The position numbers were made by a program, and so were the translations under genes. The notes beneath the pieces were generated by a model. That model was not told the origin of the DNA. It saw nothing but the letters and a program-made list of their open reading frames with translations, and did no database searches. From DATCVA01 sp036567205 (GTDB lineage: Bacteria > Pseudomonadota > Gammaproteobacteria > Burkholderiales > Burkholderiaceae_B), in assembly GCA_036567205.1 (NCBI GenBank), contig DATCVA010000217.1, forward strand, positions 1 to 6,093: DNA of 6,093 bases, read 5' to 3'. Shown here one piece after another: positions 1 through 5,306 of this stretch (within the stretch, counting starts at the first letter, position 1; each line of letters begins with the position of its first letter).

Positions 1-1222
1 ACGTTATTTTGCCACCGGCCAGGTCGTGGCAGCCAAGGCAAAGCAAATACATTCACTTGATGCCGCGGCTTATAGTGGCGCGTTGGTCCAGGCTCGAGCA
101 TTGAATATGTTGGCATTTTTAAATCGTTCGCAAGTGGGACATCAGATTGCGATGGCGCACCTGGTGACTTTGGGGTCCTGGGCAGCATTTGGTGGTACAC
201 AGGCTCGGCAGGTTCGCCAAGGTAATCCACCAGCCCATTTAATCACTATGCTGTTTGGCGCCCGCCACGGAACGGCTTACTTGGCAGCCCGTTCTGCGCT
301 TGGGTTCGAGTCCATGGCACAGGCGCAAGGGGCGCTGGCAAGCGCATATGCTGCGCATGATCGCGTTGTTCACCAAGTATTTGGAACGGTGCAAGACGCT
401 ATAGTGTCGGGCCTGCCCGAAGCGCGTTGGGCGGCCATGCAAGAAGTGTTGAAGCGAAATTATCCTGGCGCCTCATTTACTCTGAGCTTGAAAGAGGATA
501 ACTGGTCCGGTTATTTAAGACGGCATGCTGCACAACAATCGTTGCGTCCATTTATTCAAACGGTAGCGCAGATGTATGATTTTCTGGGCCCCCGTAATTA
601 CATTGCAAAGAACCCCTGGCCTGTAGAGTCGCGCTGTCCGGCCAAGCGGCATGAACTACGCCGACGGGGAACTACAGAACTTGATCCTGCCGGGCGCTGG
701 CAATCTATCGATACACAGTCGTTTCATGCGCTCAGGTCGAACCGATGGATAGGTTGTTACTACCGCGAATACCCGATGGGGTGGGGCTGGATTCCAGGTG
801 CTGCGGGTCAGCCCGCTCAAACACCTTATGTTGAAGATGCTCCTGATAATTTTTCTACTCAGGATTTTTGGCGTTGGGTCAAAGAGGCTACCAACTGGGA
901 CATTACGTCGGGTGACGCTAATCCGCTGGCAAACTCCAGGGCAGTCGCGAGCCGTCAACGTTGGCAAGGAGGAGGCTTGCCAACGTATTTCGATACTGGC
1001 CCGCATGGTTCGAATAGTCCCTTACGGTTCAGGGTCGAACTGCAACAGTCAGGGCCTGAAGGTTTGACTGTTACGACAAACAGTGCCGCTGAATCGTTTT
1101 TTGAGCGGCCGGAGCCGCGGGCTGACGGGCTGCAGGAAAGCGCTCATTTATTCCAACCTTATTGGCAGGCAAGGATTTCACCTTTGAAGGCATCCAACAA
1201 TATCGGCGGGGAATCGCGATGA
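1..1222 (+). CDS. tadG: TadG-like Flp pilus assembly protein (5' partial)
   Basis: The reading frame is open from base 2, so the gene begins upstream. The first possible start inside the window, a GTG at 26, falls within the conserved N-terminal motif and is not the real start. The visible 406 residues open with YFATGQVVAAKAKQ, followed by a DAAAYSGA stretch and an ARALNMLAFLNR stretch. This pattern of TadE/TadG-type proteins normally follows directly after the N-terminal membrane helix, so that helix is probably just outside the window. The rest would be periplasmic: an Ala-rich helical region (about residues 25-190), then an aromatic-rich part with CYYREYPMGWGW around residues 252-263. Only two cysteines are visible (about residues 212 and 252), which could form a disulfide. 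The family role is a minor pseudopilin or accessory factor in Tad pilus biogenesis. The stop overlaps the tadE start (ATGA), suggesting translational coupling. The family call is fairly sure; TadG rather than a TadE paralogue is less sure. Confidence 0.72.
   Translation, partial: RYFATGQVVAAKAKQIHSLDAAAYSGALVQARALNMLAFLNRSQVGHQIAMAHLVTLGSWAAFGGTQARQVRQGNPPAHLITMLFGARHGTAYLAARSALGFESMAQAQGALASAYAAHDRVVHQVFGTVQDAIVSGLPEARWAAMQEVLKRNYPGASFTLSLKEDNWSGYLRRHAAQQSLRPFIQTVAQMYDFLGPRNYIAKNPWPVESRCPAKRHELRRRGTTELDPAGRWQSIDTQSFHALRSNRWIGCYYREYPMGWGWIPGAAGQPAQTPYVEDAPDNFSTQDFWRWVKEATNWDITSGDANPLANSRAVASRQRWQGGGLPTYFDTGPHGSNSPLRFRVELQQSGPEGLTVTTNSAAESFFERPEPRADGLQESAHLFQPYWQARISPLKASNNIGGESR
1208..1212 (+). 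promoter_or_regulatory. Ribosome binding site deciding the tadE start
   Basis: GGGGA lies six bases upstream of the ATG at 1219, inside the last codons of the preceding gene. It favours this ATG over the in-frame ATG at 1162, which would force a 61-base overlap and add a 19-residue polar leader before the protein. Confidence 0.55.
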
Positions 1223-2043
1223 AACGGCAGACTGCGGTTCCAGCACACGGAGGATTTATACAGTTAAGCCAATCGCCCCGATTGACAGAGCAGGGCCAGG
1301 CATTACTCGAAGGTCTGATAGCGCTATTGGTACTTTTGTCGTTGTGGGTGGCTATTGCATGGTTGGCTCGATTTCAGGACATGGCGCTTCAGGCTTCCCA
1401 CGCAAGCCGGTTTGCTGCATTTTCGTTAACTCGCAATCCTGACTATCAACCGATTGCCGATGTGCATCAGCATTATTTTTCCGGGACAGCGCACCAATGG
1501 GCAGATCGCCGTGGGCGGCAACTGTTAAGCCCCGGGCGCACAGAAATATCGTTGCTTATAAATCGAAGCCACGTACTTTCTGTCAATGCTCGGCCTGGAG
1601 GTAATGTTCGCGACGCGATGCAGCTCAGATCGGATTGGCTTGTCGAAGATAGCGGTATTGTCAGTGCCGTGGTCAGGGCTGCCCCTGTCTCGCCATCGCG
1701 CTCGACTCCTGCGGGGCTTGATCCTTTAAAACTGGGATTACGGTATTTTGATAGCTCCTATCCCGTTATGTCCCGACATACCTCTATTTTGGCAGGGGCC
1801 GGCCATGCGTCCAGCGACGCTGATACACAGCTACGTGTAGCCAATTCTGATTTAGGCTGGCACGCCAGCGCAAATCAGTCGTATTCATTAGGACGGCAAA
1901 TTGCGGAGCGCATGGAGAATGTAGACAGGGCATGGGACAGGCCTAAGCCACGCTTCGATTGGCTCGATACATGGGCTGGTGAAACGCCTGGCCATCACCT
2001 GAGTCCTAACCCAGGAGGCGGCTATGTACGCGTTGGCCGCTAA
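1219..2043 (+). CDS. tadE: TadE-like pseudopilin, enlarged
   Basis: This 274-residue protein has a 25-residue N-terminal leader ending in EQGQALLEGL, then one hydrophobic helix (about residues 28-50, LLVLLSLWVAIAWLARFQD). It fits the TadE-like arrangement: a Gly, then after a few residues a conserved Glu (E31), then the membrane segment. TadE proteins are known to be processed by the Tad prepilin peptidase like Flp and act as minor pseudopilins. The helix is followed by a motif ending in ASRFAAFSLTR, also typical of TadE-like proteins. The remaining roughly 200 residues are predicted periplasmic, contain no cysteine, and I do not recognise them; the protein is considerably longer than the usual TadE of about 150-200 residues. 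The start at 1219 was chosen for its ATGA overlap with the upstream stop and the GGGGA site. The 3' end overlaps the next gene by 20 bases. Confidence 0.75.
   Translation: MKRQTAVPAHGGFIQLSQSPRLTEQGQALLEGLIALLVLLSLWVAIAWLARFQDMALQASHASRFAAFSLTRNPDYQPIADVHQHYFSGTAHQWADRRGRQLLSPGRTEISLLINRSHVLSVNARPGGNVRDAMQLRSDWLVEDSGIVSAVVRAAPVSPSRSTPAGLDPLKLGLRYFDSSYPVMSRHTSILAGAGHASSDADTQLRVANSDLGWHASANQSYSLGRQIAERMENVDRAWDRPKPRFDWLDTWAGETPGHHLSPNPGGGYVRVGR
2013..2018 (+). promoter_or_regulatory. Strong ribosome binding site inside the tadE 3' end
   Basis: A perfect AGGAGG, five bases before the ATG at 2024, is embedded in the last codons of tadE. It fixes the start of the overlapping downstream gene and is the best Shine-Dalgarno sequence in the window, suggesting that the unknown protein is well translated. 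Confidence 0.75.
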
Positions 2044-2764
2044 TGCTAAACACGGTCTATATCGTCATTTTTTACGTTATAGAAAATGTATATGTTCGGC
2101 AATATTAGCCTTGGTGTTTTCTTTTACAGGCTCGCTTGCAATAGGTGCCGAACCTGTTCGTTCGGATTTTGCCATGTTTGATGCCTTGTCATTCAAATGG
2201 TCCGGTACGCAAGAAATGCAATTGTTTGGCGTGCCCGTTTTATTGCGTGACTTCACTGCGCCCATTTCCCTTTTGACGGCGGCGCAATCGTTAAGCACAC
2301 ATATAGATCGCTTCCAGCAGGTTATGGCGTTCAAAGACAAAATTACATTGTCGGGAATTAAGGCTGATTGGCATTGGGTCGCCGAGCTCGAGGCAACGTC
2401 TTATGGTGTGAAAGGATTGGTCTCGGCCTTGCATATAGACCCTGTTCAATTAAAGCATGCATTGGAAAATCGTAGCCATGACATGGCTGGCTGGCTTCCA
2501 CAACAGGCGCGGTTGCGTTTTAGCGATCGCTCCGCCTTGCAAGGCAGGTATCTGACGCAACAAGTGTATAGCGTGCAATTGCAGCCAACAGAACTTATAG
2601 CCTATGCACAAACACGCTTGCTTAATCAGGGTTGGCGCAACGATCCGCAGGCTGCTTGGTTTCCCGAAGCCAGTGTTTGGCGGCGCGGAGCGGCTCGGCT
2701 CATGCTGATAGCTAAAGAGGACGCGGCTACGGGCAGCTCATTATTTGTTCATTATTTCGAATAA
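2024..2764 (+). CDS. Exported Tad-locus protein of unknown function
   Basis: I do not recognise this 246-residue protein. The start is fixed by AGGAGG five bases upstream. A positively charged N-region of about 21 residues (Arg, His, Lys) precedes a hydrophobic core at residues 23-40, and an Ala-x-Ala-like site (IGA before EPV, after residue 42) suggests a Sec signal peptide and a periplasmic or secreted product. An uncleaved anchor is also possible. There is no lipobox, and the only cysteines (22 and 24) lie in the signal region. The mature part looks like alternating strands and helices in two similar halves (about 55-136 and 163-244) that can be paired at a constant offset of 108 residues: P80/P188, A87-Q88/A195-Q196, L132/L240. 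The gene is AT-richer than its neighbours (hand count of 2041-2460: about 45% G+C). Its position between tadE and cpaB suggests a periplasmic accessory role in pilus assembly, perhaps akin to a pilotin or chaperone, but that is only inference. Confidence 0.7.
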   Translation: MYALAANAKHGLYRHFLRYRKCICSAILALVFSFTGSLAIGAEPVRSDFAMFDALSFKWSGTQEMQLFGVPVLLRDFTAPISLLTAAQSLSTHIDRFQQVMAFKDKITLSGIKADWHWVAELEATSYGVKGLVSALHIDPVQLKHALENRSHDMAGWLPQQARLRFSDRSALQGRYLTQQVYSVQLQPTELIAYAQTRLLNQGWRNDPQAAWFPEASVWRRGAARLMLIAKEDAATGSSLFVHYFE

Positions 2765-2770
2765 CAATAT

Positions 2771-2777
2771 TAAGGAG
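2771..2777 (+). promoter_or_regulatory. Ribosome binding site of cpaB
   Basis: TAAGGAG lies eight bases before the ATG at 2786. It fixes the cpaB start there and excludes the in-frame GTG at 2777, which overlaps the site itself. It is in the 21-base gap after the preceding stop. Confidence 0.7.
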
Positions 2778-2785
2778 TGTGTGCC

Positions 2786-3799
2786 ATGCGCCTACCTGTT
2801 TTGAATCGAACTGCCGCCATGCTCGGGGTGGCGCTTGCGGCAGGCTTATGTGCTGCGTGGGCTGCGCGGGAACACATTCAAAACCGCATAGAGCAAATCG
2901 AAGCGCAAGCGAAGGTTCCGACGGCGCAGCGCGTGGTGGCCGCCTACGACTTGCCCACTGGAACAAAGTTGACGGCCGAGCATATTGCGATTCGTCAATT
3001 TCCGGTCGAATTGGTATCGAGCGACAGTGTGACTCCCGAGCGCTTTACAGAGCTGACTGGCCACGTCTTGTTGTCTCCGTTACGAGCGGGGGATCCAATT
3101 TTGCCGGTGCATACGGTGCTCGCTCATAATATGCCGTTCTCAAGCAAATTGACTGAAGGGCGACGGGCAATAACGATACCGGTAGATGCTATTAATTCCG
3201 TCTCCGGATTGCTCGAGCCGGGCGATTTAATCGATCTTTATGTTTCATTTGAATATCAGCGCAGACGCATTACGGCGCCTCTATTACAAGGCGTTTTGGT
3301 GTTGGCTACGGGAGCAACGACGCAGTTTACTTCCGAGGGCGGCCCGACAAGGCCTGGCGGCTATTCAACAGTGACACTTGATACGTCACCGGAAGATGCG
3401 ATCAAACTGGTCGCAGCGCGTCAGAGTGGAATGATCACGGCGCTGCTGCGCAATCCGGGCGATAACCGATTGAATCAGCGCGCAGTGCGAGGCGATCTGG
3501 CCAGTTTGCTTGGTGTTAACGTAAAGATGCCGCTGGCCGCCACAGCCAAGACCGCACCAGTCATCTATGGAAATCAGGCTGTACGCCGCGTGCCAAGCTT
3601 GCGTCCCGTAGCACCAGGACCCAAGCAGGTCAATGGCTTGTTCGACTTGCCCTACACCCCAGAGTTAGTCAGTGCGTGGATGCACGCAGCGAGCATTGTC
3701 CGGCAATCCGCCGCCGTGCCAGAAAACAGCGAGTCTCCTGTGTTATCGGATATGAATCTCTTGGACTCGTCTTCATCGCCTGTGGAAGTGATTGATTAG
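2786..3799 (+). CDS. cpaB: Flp pilus assembly protein CpaB/RcpC
   Basis: This 337-residue protein belongs to the CpaB/RcpC family. An N-terminal membrane helix (about residues 10-27, Ala/Leu-rich) anchors it in the inner membrane. A short coiled-coil-like stretch (28-43) leads to an SAF domain (about 48-112), with VVAAYDLPTGTKLTAEHI and the GDPILP turn typical of the family. The RcpC-type domain follows (about 121-245), with GRRAITIPVD, SGLLEPGDLIDLY and a DTSPEDAIKLVAARQSG segment. Known members act in the periplasm, supporting or gating the CpaC secretin and possibly contacting the cell wall. After the usual C-terminal strand (PVIYGNQ) there is an extra tail of about 75 residues, Pro/Ser-rich and ending in a Ser-rich acidic segment. 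The start is fixed by TAAGGAG. It precedes the secretin gene, the usual order in Tad loci. Confidence 0.93.
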   Translation: MRLPVLNRTAAMLGVALAAGLCAAWAAREHIQNRIEQIEAQAKVPTAQRVVAAYDLPTGTKLTAEHIAIRQFPVELVSSDSVTPERFTELTGHVLLSPLRAGDPILPVHTVLAHNMPFSSKLTEGRRAITIPVDAINSVSGLLEPGDLIDLYVSFEYQRRRITAPLLQGVLVLATGATTQFTSEGGPTRPGGYSTVTLDTSPEDAIKLVAARQSGMITALLRNPGDNRLNQRAVRGDLASLLGVNVKMPLAATAKTAPVIYGNQAVRRVPSLRPVAPGPKQVNGLFDLPYTPELVSAWMHAASIVRQSAAVPENSESPVLSDMNLLDSSSSPVEVID

Positions 3800-3860
3800 C
3801 AAACAACGACCAAATCGATCCCATGACAGACCATTAATGCAGTGACCAGGATGGCAGGCA
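3800..3860 (+). other. cpaB-cpaC intergenic gap, no clear signal
   Basis: This 61-base spacer is the longest non-coding stretch in the window. I see no convincing -35/-10 pair, no stable hairpin with a T-run, and no small gene. Its 3' end carries only weak AGG-type sequences ahead of the cpaC start, so cpaC is probably read from the upstream operon transcript. Confidence 0.5.
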
Positions 3861-5303
3861 ATGAAATTTATATGCATGATGATTTTTTTAGGCATGTCAT
3901 TAGTGGCATCGCCTACGGCTTATACCAATCAAGAGACGCTACTTGAGCTCCAAGTAGGAGAGGTGAAAGTATTGGCGATACCGGATGTGGCTCGTGTAGC
4001 CGTTGGGGATGGTCATGTGCTTAATGCGGTCACCACCGACGAAAAAGAGGTAATTATTTTTGCTCGCCACGATGGTTCCAGTGCTTTGCAGATTTGGTCG
4101 GCCAATGGGGAAATACACCGTTATCAGATCGAGGTGGCTCCAGAGGGTGCGCGCCAGGCGCAAAAAGAATTGCGCAACGTGCTCGCTCGTATTCCGAACG
4201 CCAGGGTTTCCTCTATCGGCGACAAGCTAATGGTCGAGGGCGATGACATCTCTGATGGCGATCGCGAGCGTTTACTGGCGTTAAGCAAACGTTACCCGCA
4301 ACTGCTCGATTTTACCGGGCAGGTAGGTTGGGATCGTATGGTGCTGCTGGATGTTCAAGTGGTTGAAGTGCCTCGTGCGCAGTTGCAAGAGATGGGGGTA
4401 CGCTGGAACACCGCTACCGACGGTGGTTTGAATGCAGGCCTGGGATGGGACGGAGGTACTGGGCGCTTGTCGGAGCGCCCGGGCCAGACTGCTGTGCCGT
4501 TACCTTTCCCCACGACGATGGCGGCCGGATATTTTGGCGTAAATGCTTTGCTTTCGGCGCGTATTAACGCCATGGCGCAAACCGGAAGCGCTATCGTGTT
4601 GGCTCAGCCGCAGCTACTGGCCCGCAGCGGTGCAACAGCGGAATTCCTGGCCGGCGGTGAGGTGCCATATTCAACCGTCGATGCCAATGGTAATACAAAC
4701 ACTTCGTTTAAGCCATACGGTGTTGCGCTACGGATAACACCGCAAATAGAGCGTAATGGAGCGGTGCGTTCGCGGATCGAAGTAGAGGTAAGTTCGGTTG
4801 ATACATCCGTGTCAGTACCTAATGGCCCAGCGTTAAAAACAAGAAGGGCTTCTACCGAATTTAATGTCCGGTCTGGCCAAACGCTGGTGTTGGCCGGGTT
4901 TTTGTCACGGGAGGAATCCCGTAATGTTGATAAGGTGCCCGGGCTTGGCAGCATCCCCATTTTGGGGCAGCTCTTTAAGTCCACTCGCTTTCAGCATAAT
5001 GAAACCGAGCTCGCGATTTTCGTGACGCCGGTGCTTGTGGCTCCGGATCATCCTGATTTAATGCAGCGGGTTGCCAAGGGAAAAGCGCTGCTGCACGATG
5101 CGTTTCCTGCGGACGAGCGGCTAAATACCCCCGTTGGACCTTCATCAGCTTTTCCGCCAACGGTAAATGCCGGTGATGTGACTTCCTGGAACCCATATCG
5201 TGGTTCGGGCTCGCAGTGGGCGCAAGACAGTTCAGAAGGTACTGAGACCCATTCGGTGTCTTTGTCGCGCATTGGCGCCAATGACTACCAATTCACGGAG
5301 TAA
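3861..5303 (+). CDS. cpaC: Outer-membrane secretin CpaC/RcpA
   Basis: This 480-residue protein is the Tad secretin, which forms the outer-membrane channel for the Flp pilus. A signal peptide covers about residues 1-20. The secretin-associated N-terminal domain follows (about 27-93, LQVGEVKVLAIPDVARVAVGD and a VIIFARHDG segment), then a BON-like region (about 97-150, with VEGDDISDGDRERLLAL). The secretin domain runs from about 160 to 395. Its hallmarks are visible: VLLDVQVVEVPRAQLQEMGVRW, a beta-region with AQPQLLARSGATAEFLAGGEVPY (249-270), and the C-terminal signature VPGLGSIPILGQLFKS (359-374) followed by TELAIFVTPVLV. The last roughly 85 residues are an extra Pro/Ser/Gly-rich tail. The ribosome binding site is weak (AGG or GGCAGG, poorly spaced). 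I kept this ATG because the signal peptide begins directly on it; an ATG at 3851 is out of frame. The gene ends three bases before the ATPase gene. Confidence 0.95.
   Translation: MKFICMMIFLGMSLVASPTAYTNQETLLELQVGEVKVLAIPDVARVAVGDGHVLNAVTTDEKEVIIFARHDGSSALQIWSANGEIHRYQIEVAPEGARQAQKELRNVLARIPNARVSSIGDKLMVEGDDISDGDRERLLALSKRYPQLLDFTGQVGWDRMVLLDVQVVEVPRAQLQEMGVRWNTATDGGLNAGLGWDGGTGRLSERPGQTAVPLPFPTTMAAGYFGVNALLSARINAMAQTGSAIVLAQPQLLARSGATAEFLAGGEVPYSTVDANGNTNTSFKPYGVALRITPQIERNGAVRSRIEVEVSSVDTSVSVPNGPALKTRRASTEFNVRSGQTLVLAGFLSREESRNVDKVPGLGSIPILGQLFKSTRFQHNETELAIFVTPVLVAPDHPDLMQRVAKGKALLHDAFPADERLNTPVGPSSAFPPTVNAGDVTSWNPYRGSGSQWAQDSSEGTETHSVSLSRIGANDYQFTE
5297..5300 (+). promoter_or_regulatory. 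Ribosome binding site of the FHA-CpaF gene
   Basis: GGAG lies in the final codons of cpaC, six bases before the ATG at 5307. With only three bases between the cpaC stop and this start, the two genes are probably translationally coupled. Confidence 0.55.
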
Positions 5304-5306
5304 GTA

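Noticed and set aside
26..28. GTG as the start of the first gene
   Set aside because: The frame is open to the window edge and the residues before the GTG (YFATGQV) belong to the conserved motif, so the gene is truncated by the window rather than starting here.
798..1067. Open frame of 89 codons on the + strand
   Set aside because: It lies entirely within the TadG-like gene in another frame, lacks a ribosome binding site, and its product resembles no known protein.
1162..1218. In-frame upstream ATG extending tadE by 19 residues
   Set aside because: It would overlap the preceding gene by 61 bases, has no good ribosome binding site, and puts a long polar stretch before the leader; the ATG at 1219 has the ATGA coupling and GGGGA.
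2779..3129. Open frame of 116 codons overlapping the start of cpaB
   Set aside because: A frame-shifted shadow of cpaB with an unnatural Cys/Arg-rich composition.
3825..3856. Possible small hairpin (CCAT...ATGG) before cpaC
   Set aside because: The stem is only four pairs with a long loop and no T-run, so it supports neither a terminator nor a riboswitch.
4604..4984. Open frame of 126 codons on the - strand
   Set aside because: It is antisense to the most conserved part of the secretin domain; the openness follows from the coding bias of cpaC.
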